From Betaproteobacteria bacterium (GTDB taxonomy: Bacteria; Pseudomonadota; Gammaproteobacteria; Burkholderiales; Burkholderiaceae_C), in contig JANYKR010000079.1 of NCBI GenBank assembly GCA_025358155.1, positions 1 to 35,730 of the forward strand: a stretch of DNA of 35,730 bases. Direction: 5' to 3'. How positions within the stretch are numbered: position 1 is the first letter of the stretch; each line of letters starts with the position of its first letter. Positions 24,401 through 33,593 of this stretch are shown here, in pieces. The position numbers were made by a program, and so were the translations under genes. Under the pieces are notes generated by a model, which saw nothing but the letters and a program-made list of their open reading frames with translations, made no database searches and was not told where the DNA came from.

Positions 24401-26275
24401 TCAAGTGGGGGTCGAGGGGCCGGTTGGCAGCGGCGCGTCGGGCGGCAGCAGCGCAAGACGGGCGCGTTCTTCCTCTTGCAGGCGCAGCAGCCGGCGCTGC
24501 AGCTTGCCGGTGGTTGTCATGGGCAAGGCATCGACAAACTCGATCTCCTTGGGGTATTCGTAGGGAGCGAGGCGGTTGCGGACATGGGCTTGCAAGTCAG
24601 CCACCAGCGCGGCATCGCCCTGCACGCCCGGCGCCAGCACGACATAGGCCTTGACCAGTGCGCCGCGCGCCGCGTCGGGCTTGGGCACCACGGCCGCGTT
24701 GAGCACGGCCGGGTGCTTGACCAGGCAGTTCTCGACCTCGCTCGGGCCGATGCGGTAGCCGGCCGACTTGAAGATGTCGTCGCTGCGGCCCTGGTACCAG
24801 AGGTAGCCGTCGTCGTCCATCACGGCCGTGTCGCCGGTGCGGCACCAGCTGTCATCCGGTGAGCCGGTGAACTTGGCCCGGGTAGCGGCCTCGGCCTGCC
24901 AGTAGCCCAGAAAAAACACCGGATCGGGCTGACCGTGCACGTCCCGCCGGTGCAGTGCCACATCGCCTGCAACGCCTCGCGGGCACTCGCGGTCATCGTC
25001 GTCAATCACGGCCACCCGATGCCCGGGGTAGGCCCGGCCCATGCTGCCGGGGCGGGCCGGCCAGCCGGGCACCTTGCTGCCCTGGGCGTCGAACAAATGG
25101 CCGCAATTGCCGACGATGTAGTTGACCTCGGTCTGGCCGAACATCTCGTTGACCGTCACGCCCAGTGCACCGCGGCACCAATCGAACACCGCATCGCCCA
25201 CCGCCTCTCCCGCGCTCATCAATGCCTGCAACTGCAGGCGGTAGTGCCGGCGCGGCAGGGGCTGGGCCTTCATCATGGCCTTGAGCGCGGTGGGGAACAA
25301 AAAGCTGTGGGTGACGCGGCAGTTCTGCAGCAGCTCAAACGCCGACTCGGGCGAGAAGCGGCCGCGCCAGGCCACGATCTCGCGGCCAAAGTACAGCGTG
25401 GGCAACAGCGCGTCCATCAGCCCGCCGGTCCAGGCCCAGTCGGCTGGCGACCAGAAAACGCTGCGCGGCGCTGGGCCGCCACCCGCCGGAGCGAGGGTCT
25501 GCGGAAAACCATTCTGGCTGCAAACAAAACCGCTCAGGTTGCCGATCAGAGCCCGGTGCGGGATCAATGCACCCTTGGCCGGCCCGGTGGTGCCGCTGGT
25601 GTAGATCAGAATCGCCGGGTCGCCAGCGGCCGTGGCCACCGGGGCAAAGTGGTCAGGTGCCAGCGCCAGCGCCACGTCCCAGTCCAGATCACCCTGGCCG
25701 GCGGCGGCACCCACGGCAATCACCGTACGCAGCCCTGGGCACGTGGCGCGTGCTGCCAGCAGGTTGGCCATCGCGCTGTCGTCGGCGATTGCCAGCGCCG
25801 CGCCGCTGTCCTGCAAGCGGTAGGCCAGCGCGTCCGGCCCAAACAGCATGGCCAGCGGCATCGCCACCGCTCCCAGCTGGTAGACGGCGATGTGGGCGAT
25901 GGCGGTCTCGAACCGCTGCGGCATCACGATCGCCACCCGGTCGCCCGCGCGTACGCCCTGCCTGCGCAGCACCTGGCTGAGCCGGTTGGCCTGCTGCTGC
26001 AGGGCGCGGTAGCTCAAGCGGGTCTGGCTGCCGTCCTCGGCCACTGCGCGGACAGCCACTGCACGCGGGCTCTGCCGCGACCAGCGGCTGCAGCAGACCT
26101 CGGCGAGATTGAACTGCGCCGGCACCTGCCAGATGAACGCCTGGTGCAGGGCACTGTGTTGATCGGGTTGAGGCGGCGCCGCCGCACCACCAGGGCGCTC
26201 CCGCTCAGCGTCAGCTTGGAGGCCAAGGGCAGACGGTGCTGGCAGGTGCGGCAAGGCAGGCAGGCTTCTCGGCAT
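24401..26275 (-). CDS. AMP-forming acyl-CoA synthetase (AcsM/acetyl-CoA synthetase-like)
   Basis: This 624-residue adenylate-forming enzyme activates a carboxylic acid with ATP and CoA. Motifs in order are YTSGTTGPAKGAL (P-loop-like), WSPADWAWTGG, NEMFGQTEVNY, WCRTGD, GRSDDIFKSAGYRIGPSEVE (hinge) and TTGKLQRR with the catalytic Lys. The extra residues at the N-terminus (about 1-45, Pro/Ala-rich) make the exact start doubtful; the first conserved part is near FNLAEVCC. WSPADWAWTGGL and GYRIGPSEVE are typical of medium-chain/acetyl-CoA synthetase relatives, but the substrate cannot be read from sequence. It is 58 bp upstream of the sulfurtransferase on the same strand. Confidence 0.9.
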   Translation of the reverse strand: MPRSLPALPHLPAPSALGLQADAERERPGGAAAPPQPDQHSALHQAFIWQVPAQFNLAEVCCSRWSRQSPRAVAVRAVAEDGSQTRLSYRALQQQANRLSQVLRRQGVRAGDRVAIVMPQRFETAIAHIAVYQLGAVAMPLAMLFGPDALAYRLQDSGAALAIADDSAMANLLAARATCPGLRTVIAVGAAAGQGDLDWDVALALAPDHFAPVATAAGDPAILIYTSGTTGPAKGALIPHRALIGNLSGFVCSQNGFPQTLAPAGGGPAPRSVFWSPADWAWTGGLMDALLPTLYFGREIVAWRGRFSPESAFELLQNCRVTHSFLFPTALKAMMKAQPLPRRHYRLQLQALMSAGEAVGDAVFDWCRGALGVTVNEMFGQTEVNYIVGNCGHLFDAQGSKVPGWPARPGSMGRAYPGHRVAVIDDDDRECPRGVAGDVALHRRDVHGQPDPVFFLGYWQAEAATRAKFTGSPDDSWCRTGDTAVMDDDGYLWYQGRSDDIFKSAGYRIGPSEVENCLVKHPAVLNAAVVPKPDAARGALVKAYVVLAPGVQGDAALVADLQAHVRNRLAPYEYPKEIEFVDALPMTTTGKLQRRLLRLQEEERARLALLPPDAPLPTGPSTPT

Positions 26276-26388
26276 GGGCCTGCAGCTTAGGGCCTGAACC
26301 GGCTGCCGCCGACCCGTCGAAACCCGACCCGACTGTCAAGAACTCCCCTCAAGTCCAACCCGAACCACCCGATACACACCCCAGAGCG

Positions 26389-26430
26389 ACTCCGCGGGGG
26401 TTGCAAGTCGGGCTTTCAGACCCACGGAGT
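26389..26430 (+). promoter_or_regulatory. Hairpin that could hide the ribosome site of the HD-GYP-like gene
   Basis: ACTCCG (26389-26394) pairs perfectly with CGGAGT (26425-26430). After one mismatch GGG (26396-26398) pairs with CCC (26421-26423). The 3' arm contains the GGAG that serves as ribosome site for the ATG at 26435, so folding would block translation. The structure is read by eye. Confidence 0.4.
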
Positions 26431-26434
26431 TTTC

Positions 26435-27556
26435 ATGCAGTTCACCTCACTCGCCTTGGTTCAGCAGCGCGTCGTGATTGGCGCGCCCCTGCCCTTCAAC
26501 ATCCGCGACCATGACGGCCACCTTTTGCTGGCACGCGGCCAGTGGCTGGAGTCGGCCGACCAGCGCCAGGCCTTGTTCGACCGCGGCGCGCTGGTCGATC
26601 TTGCCGAGCTGCGCAGCAACCCGGACGCCGTCGCACTGGCCCGGCCCGACGAGCTGCCCGGCCTGTGGTCACGCTGCATGGACGAACTGGGCCAGACTTT
26701 GCGGGAGTCTGGCAAAGAGGGCTTTGCCGAAGCACTGGACGAGGCCACGCCGCCGGTGCTGGCCTTGATCGAGCGCGACAAGGATCTGGCGATCTTTCAG
26801 GTGCTGCGGCAAGACGGCAACAGCCATGTGCAGTACGGTGTCAACCATGCGATGCATGCCGCCATCACCGGCTGCCTGGTGGCACAGCGCCTGGGCTGGA
26901 CCGAGGCGGATGCCCAGCGGGTCTTCAAGGCCGCGCTGACGATGAACATCTCGATGCTGGAACTGCAAGGCCAGCTTGCGCTGCAGCGCCGGCCACCCAG
27001 CGCCGAGCAGCGGGCGGCGATTGTGGCGCACCCTGAACTCAGCCGCCGCATGCTGGAAATCGCCGGCGTAGACGACATCGACTGGCTGACCGCTGTCTCG
27101 CAGCACCACGAAAACCATGACGGCAGCGGCTATCCGACCGGCCTGCGCGACCCCAGCGACATCGCTGCGCTGGTGCGCCGTGCCGACATCTATACCGCCA
27201 AGCTCAGCCCGCGGGTCGGGCGCGAGGCCATCACCGCCGACAAGGCAGGCCGCATGATGTTCATGCAAGACCCGGGGCACCCGATGACGGCGGCACTGGT
27301 CAAGGAGTTTGGCGTCTACCCGCCGGGCTGCTTTGTGCGGCTGATGTCGGGCGAGACCGGGCTGGTGGTCAAGCGCGGGCCGACAGTGATGGCACCCATC
27401 GTGGCGGTACTGACCTCCGCTTATGGCAGCAGCCTGCCCATGCCCATACGCCGTGACACCTCACAACGCAACTACGCTGTGCATTCGGTGCTGGCGCCGC
27501 ATGCGGGCAGCGTGCGGGTCTCGCCGGAGGCGCTGCTGGCGATTGCGGCCGGCTGA
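26435..27556 (+). CDS. Degenerate HD-GYP domain protein
   Basis: The protein is 373 residues. The N-terminal 110 residues are of no family I recognise; the rest follows the HD-GYP fold. HHENHDGSGYP (224-234) matches the GYP signature, and His138/His141 precede it. At the metal-binding HD position, where the family reads AALLHDIGK, this protein has AALTMNISM (Met170-Asn171). Loss of the HD pair should abolish phosphodiesterase activity against c-di-GMP, so it may be a binding or regulatory protein. It has a clear CGGAG ribosome site that may be sequestered in a hairpin. It stands alone between divergent and convergent neighbours. Confidence 0.88.
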   Translation: MQFTSLALVQQRVVIGAPLPFNIRDHDGHLLLARGQWLESADQRQALFDRGALVDLAELRSNPDAVALARPDELPGLWSRCMDELGQTLRESGKEGFAEALDEATPPVLALIERDKDLAIFQVLRQDGNSHVQYGVNHAMHAAITGCLVAQRLGWTEADAQRVFKAALTMNISMLELQGQLALQRRPPSAEQRAAIVAHPELSRRMLEIAGVDDIDWLTAVSQHHENHDGSGYPTGLRDPSDIAALVRRADIYTAKLSPRVGREAITADKAGRMMFMQDPGHPMTAALVKEFGVYPPGCFVRLMSGETGLVVKRGPTVMAPIVAVLTSAYGSSLPMPIRRDTSQRNYAVHSVLAPHAGSVRVSPEALLAIAAG

Positions 27557-27565
27557 GCGCCAGGC

Positions 27566-28060
27566 TCAGTCAAGCGCTGCGGGCGCGGCAAAACCCTGCA
27601 GCGTGCTGCCCGCCAGCCGGCAGATGCGCCACTCGGGCATCACCACTGCGCCCATTTTTTCGTAGAAGCGGATCGCGTTGGCGTTCCAGTCGAGCACGCT
27701 CCACTCGAAGCGGCCGTAGTCGCGCGCCACCGCCAGCGCGCCCAGGTGGCTGAGCAGGGCCTTGCCGATACCCGCGCCGCGAAAAGCCGGCTGCACGTAC
27801 AAATCCTCCAGGTACAAACCCGGCTTGGCCAGAAAGGTGGAGAAGTTGGTGAAGAACAGCGCGAATCCCACCACCCCGCCACCCGCCTCGGCCACCACAC
27901 TCTCGACCACCGGCCGCTCACCAAACAAGTGAGGCGCCAGCGACTCAGGAGTGAGCCGCAGCAAATGCGCCAGTTGCTCGAACTCGGCCAATTCGGTGAT
28001 CAACCCAACGATGGCAGGCACATCGGCGGGCTGGGCGGGTCGCAGTTTGAATTCGATCAT
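27566..28060 (-). CDS. GNAT-family N-acetyltransferase
   Basis: This is a 164-residue protein with the GNAT acetyl-CoA-binding features YLEDLYVQPAFRGAGIGKALL (the R/Q-x-x-G-x-G/A loop is FRGAGIG) and WNANAIRFYEKMGA near the end. The N-terminal half (LITELAEFEQL) resembles diamine/spermidine-type acetyltransferases, but I cannot assign the substrate. I start at the ATG at 28060 (MIEFKLRPA), where the domain begins; an ATG eight codons upstream is in frame. The gene converges with the HD-GYP-like gene, their stops 9 bp apart. Confidence 0.9.
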   Translation of the reverse strand: MIEFKLRPAQPADVPAIVGLITELAEFEQLAHLLRLTPESLAPHLFGERPVVESVVAEAGGGVVGFALFFTNFSTFLAKPGLYLEDLYVQPAFRGAGIGKALLSHLGALAVARDYGRFEWSVLDWNANAIRFYEKMGAVVMPEWRICRLAGSTLQGFAAPAALD

Positions 28061-28194
28061 CGCCGGATTCTGGCATCGGGCCACGCCGCCCGGCTCGGCG
28101 TGCCAGCCGAGCGGGTACGGACCAGACGCCGCGTCAAGCCGGCCCTGTCACGGCACCGACAGCCGCTGCCCGCGCCCGCACCTACAGTGCGGCG

Positions 28195-29121
28195 ATGACC
28201 CCACCCTACCTGCCCCGCCGCCACAGCCACAGCCGATTTCTGCCGCTGCGCGGCCTGCGCTACCACCTCACCCAATGGGGCGAGCCCCAGCCCGGCCAGC
28301 CGCTGCTGTTGATGATGCACGGCTTCATGGACGTGGGCGCGTCGTTCCAGTTCGTGGTGGATGCGATGGAGGACAGCCCGACCGGCTCGGCAGGCCCGCG
28401 ATGCATCATCGCGCCAGACTGGCGCGGCTTTGGCCGCACCGAATCGCCGCCGACCGACAGCTACTGGTTTGCCGACTACGTGGGCGACCTGGACGCGCTG
28501 ATCGACGCGCTCTCACCCGACGCCCCGGTGGACCTGCTCGGCCACAGCATGGGCGGCAACGTGGTGATGACCTACGCCGGTGTGCGGCCGCAGCGGGTGC
28601 GCCGGCTGATCAACCTGGAGGGCTTTGGCCTGCCCGACCTGGCGCCGGCCGATGCCCCCAAACGCCTGGCCACCTGGCTGGACGAGCTCAAAACACCGCA
28701 GCGGCTCAAGCCCTATGCAAACCAGGCCGAGGTGGCGCAGCGGCTGTGCCAGAACAACCCGAGGCTCACGCCCGACAAGGCCTTGTGGCTGGCCGGCCAC
28801 TGGGCCGAGGCCGGCACCGATGGGCTGTGGCGCTTGCTGGCCGACCCGGCGCACAAGCGCATCAACCCGGTGCCCTACCGCGCGGCCGACGCCATCGCCA
28901 CTTGGTCAGCCATCAGCGCGCCGCTGCTGTGGGTGCAAGCCCTGGGCAGCCGGATCGACGCCCACTGGCAAGGCCGCTACAGCAATGCCGAGTTCCAGTC
29001 CCGGCTGGCGTTTGTGCCGGACGTGCGCCAGGTGTTGCTCGATAACGCCGGCCACATGCTGCACCACGACCAGCCGCAGGCCCTGGCAAAAGCGCTGGAC
29101 GGGTTTTTGACGGCGACTTGA
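28195..29121 (+). CDS. Alpha/beta hydrolase
   Basis: This is a 308-residue protein of the alpha/beta hydrolase fold. The nucleophile elbow is GHSMGG with Ser118; LMMHGFMDVGASF forms the oxyanion side and PDWRGFGRTESP is a typical loop before it. The catalytic His lies in NAGHMLHHDQP near residue 290, and an acidic partner is expected in the segment with GSRIDAHW. No signal peptide is visible. The family covers esterases, epoxide hydrolases and ring-cleavage hydrolases; which one cannot be told. It converges with uvrD, whose stop lies 26 bp away. Confidence 0.9.
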   Translation: MTPPYLPRRHSHSRFLPLRGLRYHLTQWGEPQPGQPLLLMMHGFMDVGASFQFVVDAMEDSPTGSAGPRCIIAPDWRGFGRTESPPTDSYWFADYVGDLDALIDALSPDAPVDLLGHSMGGNVVMTYAGVRPQRVRRLINLEGFGLPDLAPADAPKRLATWLDELKTPQRLKPYANQAEVAQRLCQNNPRLTPDKALWLAGHWAEAGTDGLWRLLADPAHKRINPVPYRAADAIATWSAISAPLLWVQALGSRIDAHWQGRYSNAEFQSRLAFVPDVRQVLLDNAGHMLHHDQPQALAKALDGFLTAT

Positions 29122-29147
29122 GGCCGCGCGGCGGCCCGAAAGCCGGA

Positions 29148-31580
29148 TCAGTCCACCGGCGTGAGCTTGGCAATCGCCAGCGCCAGCCACTTGGCGCCGT
29201 GCCGGCCAAAGTTGACTTGCGCCCGGGCGTCGGGGCCCACGCCTTCCAGCGTCAGCACCACGCCCTCGCCGAACTTGGTGTGGAACACCGACTGGCCCAC
29301 CCGCAGGCCGTGCGAGGGCGGCGTCTTGCTGACCAGGGACGCTGGCGCAGGCGGCGCCGCGTAGGCTGGCCGCCCCGCCACCCGCCCTGCCCCGACCACC
29401 GAGCCCAGGCCGGTGCCCCGCTGCCAGGCTTGCTGGTACTCCTTGGCATAGCCTGAGCCAAAGCCGGCGTTGCGCGGCGTCAGCCACTTCAGCGCGCCCT
29501 CGGGCAACTCGTCCAGAAAGCGGCTCTTGACGTTGTAGCGGGTCTGGCCGTGCAGCAGACGGGTCTGCGAGAAGCTCAGGTACAGCCGCTTTCGGGCCCG
29601 GGTGATGGCCACGTACATCAGCCGGCGTTCTTCTTCCAGGCCGTCGGCGTCGCTCATCGAGTTTTCATGCGGGAACAGCGACTCCTCCAGCCCGGTGATG
29701 AAGACGCAATCAAATTCCAGGCCCTTGGCCGAATGCACCGTCATCAGCTGGATGGCGTCCTGGCCGGCCTGGGCCTGGTTGTCGCCGGCCTCCAGCGCGG
29801 CATGGGTCAAAAAGGCGGCCAACGGCGAGACGATCTCGCCAGTTTCGGCATCAGGCGCCAGGTCCACCGCCGCCAGCGCCGTGGGTAGGCCACTGGCCGG
29901 GTTGCCGGGCGCCAGCGTGCCCGGCCCGTGCTCGTCCACCGGCAGCGCCACCGCGTCCTTGCCAAAGCCCTCTTGCGTGACAAAGGCCTCGGCGGCGTTG
30001 ATCAGCTCTTGCAGGTTTTCGATCCGGTCGGCGCCTTCCTTGTCGGCCTTGTAGAAGTCCGTCAGGCCGGACGCCGTCAACATGCGGTCGATGATCTCGC
30101 GCAGCGTCAGGCCGCGGGTGGCCTCGCGCAGCTGGTCGATCAGCGCCTTGAAACCGGCCAGGTTGCTGCCGGCCTTGCCGCTGATCGCGCCCACGCTCTG
30201 GTACAGGCTGCGGGCACTGCTGCGGGCGGCGTCCTGCAATTGCTCGATGCTGCGCGCACCGATGCCCCGGGTCGGAAAGTTGACCACCCGCAAAAACGAG
30301 GTGTCGTCGTTCGGGTTCTCCAGCAAGCGCAGGTAAGCCAGCGCATGCTTGACCTCGGCGCGCTCGAAGAAGCGCAGGCCGCCATAAACCCGGTACGGCA
30401 CACCGGCGTTGAACAGCGCGCTCTCCATCACCCGGCTCTGGGCGTTGCTGCGGTACAGGATGGCGATCTGGCTGCGTGCGGTGCCGCTGCGGTGCAGCTG
30501 TTGCGCTTCTTCGAGCAGCCACTGTGCCTCGGCGTAGTCGCTGGTGGCCTCGCTCACCCGCACCGGCTCGCCCGGGCCAGCCTCGGTGCTGAGGTTCTTG
30601 CCCAGGCGCCGGGTGTTGTGGGCGATCAGCGCGTTGGCACTGTCGAGGATGTTGCCGAAGCTGCGGTAGTTGCGCTCGAGCTTGATGACCTGCGCAACCC
30701 GGTACTCGCGCTCGAAATCGGCCATGTTGCCGACCTGCGCGCCGCGGAACGCGTAGATGCTCTGGTCGTCGTCACCGACCGCAAACACGCTCTGGCCGCT
30801 GCCTGGCGGGGCAAACATCTTGATCCAGGCGTACTGCAGCCGGTTGGTGTCCTGGAACTCATCGACCAGGATGTGCGCGAAGCGGTGCTGGTAGTGCTCG
30901 CGCAGCGCGGTGTTGTCGCGCAGCAGCTCGTAGGTGCGCAGCATCAGCTCGGCAAAATCGACCACGCCTTCGCGCTGGCACTGGTCCTCGTAGGCCTGGT
31001 AGATCTCGACCAGCTTGCGCGACTGCGGGTCTTGCGCGGCCACGTCCTTGGGCCGTTCGCCGTTGTCCTTGCGGGCGGCAATGAACCAGCTCACCTGCTT
31101 GGGCACAAAACGCTCCTCGTCCAGCGCCATCGCCTTGATGATGCGTTTGACCGCCGACAGCGAGTCAGCCGTGTCGAGGATCTGGAACGACTGCGGCAGC
31201 GCGGCCAGCTTCCAGTGGGCGCGCAAGAACCGGTTGCACAGGCCGTGAAAAGTGCCGATCCACATGCCGCGCACGGCCACCGGCAACATCGCAGAGAGCC
31301 GGTGCAGCATCTCCTTGGCCGCCTTGTTGGTGAAGGTCACCGCCATCAGCCCGCCCGGCGAGACCTGGCCGGTGGCCATCAACCACGCTATCCGTGTCGT
31401 CAGCACCCGGGTCTTGCCCGAGCCGGCACCGGCCAAGATCAGGCTGGGCCGGGCCGGCAGGGTGACGGCTGCCAACTGCTCCGGGTTCAAGCCTTTGAGC
31501 AAAGACCCGGTGCCGGGCAAGCCGCTGGGGTCGGCATCGAGGTCTGCACCCGAATCGGCCTGAGAATACTGTTCATGCAT
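29148..31580 (-). CDS. uvrD: UvrD/PcrA-type DNA helicase II
   Basis: This is an 810-residue superfamily 1A 3'-to-5' helicase for nucleotide excision and mismatch repair. Motifs are the Q-motif LNPEQLAAV, Walker A AGAGSGKTR (about 50-58), motif II VDEFQDTN, motif III VGDDDQSIYAFRGA, motif V TVHSAKGLEFDCVF and motif VI VAITRARKRLYLS. The C-terminal tail (NFGRHGAKWLALAIAKL) resembles the UvrD tail that contacts partners. The annotated ATG adds about 30 residues before the Q-motif with no obvious family match, so the true start may be later. Its ATG abuts the divergent ATG of the next gene. Confidence 0.95.
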   Translation of the reverse strand: MHEQYSQADSGADLDADPSGLPGTGSLLKGLNPEQLAAVTLPARPSLILAGAGSGKTRVLTTRIAWLMATGQVSPGGLMAVTFTNKAAKEMLHRLSAMLPVAVRGMWIGTFHGLCNRFLRAHWKLAALPQSFQILDTADSLSAVKRIIKAMALDEERFVPKQVSWFIAARKDNGERPKDVAAQDPQSRKLVEIYQAYEDQCQREGVVDFAELMLRTYELLRDNTALREHYQHRFAHILVDEFQDTNRLQYAWIKMFAPPGSGQSVFAVGDDDQSIYAFRGAQVGNMADFEREYRVAQVIKLERNYRSFGNILDSANALIAHNTRRLGKNLSTEAGPGEPVRVSEATSDYAEAQWLLEEAQQLHRSGTARSQIAILYRSNAQSRVMESALFNAGVPYRVYGGLRFFERAEVKHALAYLRLLENPNDDTSFLRVVNFPTRGIGARSIEQLQDAARSSARSLYQSVGAISGKAGSNLAGFKALIDQLREATRGLTLREIIDRMLTASGLTDFYKADKEGADRIENLQELINAAEAFVTQEGFGKDAVALPVDEHGPGTLAPGNPASGLPTALAAVDLAPDAETGEIVSPLAAFLTHAALEAGDNQAQAGQDAIQLMTVHSAKGLEFDCVFITGLEESLFPHENSMSDADGLEEERRLMYVAITRARKRLYLSFSQTRLLHGQTRYNVKSRFLDELPEGALKWLTPRNAGFGSGYAKEYQQAWQRGTGLGSVVGAGRVAGRPAYAAPPAPASLVSKTPPSHGLRVGQSVFHTKFGEGVVLTLEGVGPDARAQVNFGRHGAKWLALAIAKLTPVD

Positions 31581-32381
31581 CCATCGATTCTAGAAGCCGG
31601 CCGTTGGCTGCGCGCCGTCCCTCTGCCGCTGGCGCTGGCCTGGCTTTGCAATGGAGCGATCGCCGCGCAATCGCCGCCCCAGGCGCCCCAGCCGCCCCAG
31701 GCGCCCCCTGCGCCCAAGAGGCCTGGCACAGCCTGCCCGCCGGCCCAGGCCACGACGCTGGAGCGGCTGTTTTCAGCCGATTGCGCCGATTGCTGGTCGG
31801 CGCCGGCCACACCGCCCGCAGCGTCCGAAAAGCCCCGATCGGCCGCGCCGGGCAATGCCAGGACCGGTCCAGCCCTCTGGCGTTTTGACTGGATCACGCC
31901 AGGCGCCGATGGCGCGCCGCTGGCCGCCGGCGCCCTGCCCGAGGCGGCAGACCGGGTTGCCCGTCTGGGCTTTGAATTGCCGGGCCTAACGCAAACCCTG
32001 CAACAGTCGCGCGTGGCAGCGCCGCCGCTGGCGGGCCTGCGGATCAAGGCAAGCTCCGGCCCGGCTTGGCAAGGCTATTTTGGCGTGCAACTCACGCTGC
32101 AAACCACCTCCGCCACAGCGCTGCCGGCCGGCAGCACCGCCTGGCTGGCGCTGATCGAGCAGGTCAGCGCGGGCAGCGACGGCACGCCGGTTGCCCGGTC
32201 GCTGCTGCGCAGCGTGGCCGGCCCACTGCCTTTGACCACCCTGCAACCCGGCAAGCCCATGACCCATCTGCGTGCGCTGCGTTGGCCCGCCAGCGCCGAG
32301 CCCACGCGCTTGCAAGCGCGAGCCTGGATCGAGGGCCCGGACGGCAGTCTGCTGGCCGTGGCCGCCGACGCCTGCCGCTGA
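31575..32381 (+). CDS. Exported protein of unknown function
   Basis: The protein is 268 residues. A signal-like N-terminus ends near CNGAIAAQ (about 31), followed by a Pro/Gln/Ala repeat-like linker (32-50) and a pair of cysteines in ADCADCW (about 69-75). The remainder, about 180 residues, has alternating hydrophobic beta-like segments (YFGVQLTLQTTS, AWLALIEQVS), suggestive of an Ig- or lectin-like beta sandwich. I do not recognise the family. Composition and open frame support a real gene, and guaC follows after 46 bp. No ribosome site is clear, and its start abuts that of uvrD. Confidence 0.6.
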   Translation: MHPSILEAGRWLRAVPLPLALAWLCNGAIAAQSPPQAPQPPQAPPAPKRPGTACPPAQATTLERLFSADCADCWSAPATPPAASEKPRSAAPGNARTGPALWRFDWITPGADGAPLAAGALPEAADRVARLGFELPGLTQTLQQSRVAAPPLAGLRIKASSGPAWQGYFGVQLTLQTTSATALPAGSTAWLALIEQVSAGSDGTPVARSLLRSVAGPLPLTTLQPGKPMTHLRALRWPASAEPTRLQARAWIEGPDGSLLAVAADACR

Positions 32382-32427
32382 GCGAGCCTAAGGCGGCAAA
32401 ATCACCGCTTCACGAAAGCAAATCGCC

Positions 32428-33405
32428 ATGGACATCTTCGACTACGACAACATCCTGCTGCTGCCCCGCCAATGCCGGGTAGAGAGCCGCGCCGACTGCG
32501 ACCCTTCAGTCGAATTTGGCGGTCGGCGCTTCAAGCTGCCGGTGGTGCCGGCCAATATGAAGACGGTGGTCGATGAGCACATCACCGAGCAGCTCGCCCA
32601 GTCGGGCCACTTCTACGTGATGCACCGCTTTGACCTCGATGCGGTGGCGTTTGCCCGGCGGATGCGCGAGAAGGGCTTGTTTGTCTCGATCAGCTCGGGC
32701 GTCAAGCCGGAGGACGTGGCGGTGATCGACCGGTTGGCGGCTGAAGGCCTGGGCGCCGACTACATCACCATCGACATCGCACACGGCCATGCAGACAGCG
32801 TGCGCCGCATGATCGGCCACATCAAGGACAAGCTGCCGCAGGCGTTTGTGATCGCCGGCAACGTCGGCACACCCGAGGGCGTGATCGACCTGGAAAACTG
32901 GGGCGCCGATGCCACCAAGGTCGGCATCGGCCCGGGCAAGGTCTGCATCACCCGGCTCAAGACGGGCTTTGGCACCGGCGGCTGGCAGCTCAGCGCACTC
33001 AAATGGTGTGCCCGCGTCGCCAGCAAACCGATCGTGGCCGACGGCGGCATCCGCCACCACGGCGACATTGCCAAGAGCGTGCGCTTTGGCGCGGCCATGG
33101 TGATGGTGGGCTCGCTGTTTGCGGGCCACGAAGAGTCACCCGGCGCCACGGTCGAGGTCGATGGCAAGCTGTTCAAGGAGTACTACGGCTCGGCCAGCGA
33201 CTTCAACAAGGGCGAGTACAAACACGTCGAGGGCAAACGCATCCTGGAGCCGGTCAAGGGCAAACTGGCTGACACCCTGCGCGAGATGCGTGAGGACCTG
33301 CAAAGCTCGATCAGCTACGCCGGCGGGCGCCATCTGGCCGACCTGAAGCGTGTCAACTACGTGGTGCTGGGTGGCGAAAACGCGGGCGAGCACTTGCTGA
33401 TGTAG
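32428..33405 (+). CDS. guaC: GMP reductase
   Basis: This 325-residue GMP reductase of the shorter GuaC type reduces GMP to IMP with NADPH for purine salvage. The whole protein follows the IMPDH/GMPR fold: [39 protein letters not shown] and the catalytic loop [15 protein letters not shown] with Cys173. [14 protein letters not shown] and [12 protein letters not shown] form the phosphate-binding part, and SSISYAGG is near the end. There is no CBS domain, which separates it from IMP dehydrogenase. The closest remembered relatives are Gram-positive GuaC-2 forms, so the beta-proteobacterial copy may belong to that clade. Confidence 0.95.
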   Translation: MDIFDYDNILLLPRQCRVESRADCDPSVEFGGRRFKLPVVPANMKTVVDEHITEQLAQSGHFYVMHRFDLDAVAFARRMREKGLFVSISSGVKPEDVAVIDRLAAEGLGADYITIDIAHGHADSVRRMIGHIKDKLPQAFVIAGNVGTPEGVIDLENWGADATKVGIGPGKVCITRLKTGFGTGGWQLSALKWCARVASKPIVADGGIRHHGDIAKSVRFGAAMVMVGSLFAGHEESPGATVEVDGKLFKEYYGSASDFNKGEYKHVEGKRILEPVKGKLADTLREMREDLQSSISYAGGRHLADLKRVNYVVLGGENAGEHLLM

Positions 33406-33489
33406 GGCGCCGCACACGGCGGCTGACATTCCTGCGGTTGACCCTGTCAGGGCTTTCCCGGCAATCACGTTTATTTCGGCGTCAGGCCC

Positions 33490-33505
33490 TGGCGCAGTCT
33501 TTACA
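33490..33505 (+). promoter_or_regulatory. Possible sigma-54-like element before the TRAP genes
   Basis: TGGCGC, five bases, TTACA resembles the -24/-12 consensus (TGGCAC-N5-TTGCA) with two changes, including the G of the usually invariant -12 GC. It lies about 90 bp before the dctQ-like start. TRAP dicarboxylate genes are commonly sigma-54 dependent, but the defective -12 box keeps confidence low. Confidence 0.25.
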
Positions 33506-33593
33506 TTTGAAAGCTGGGTCTTGGCAGATGCCGCCAGACCCAGCCCCGGCAATCGCGCTTTGCAGCGCCTGCCTTTCTTACACAGGAGACACC

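Noticed and set aside
29928-31574. Upstream extension of the plus-strand frame ending at 32381
   Set aside because: Everything before the ATG at 31575 is antisense to uvrD; the signal-peptide-like sequence begins at 31575.
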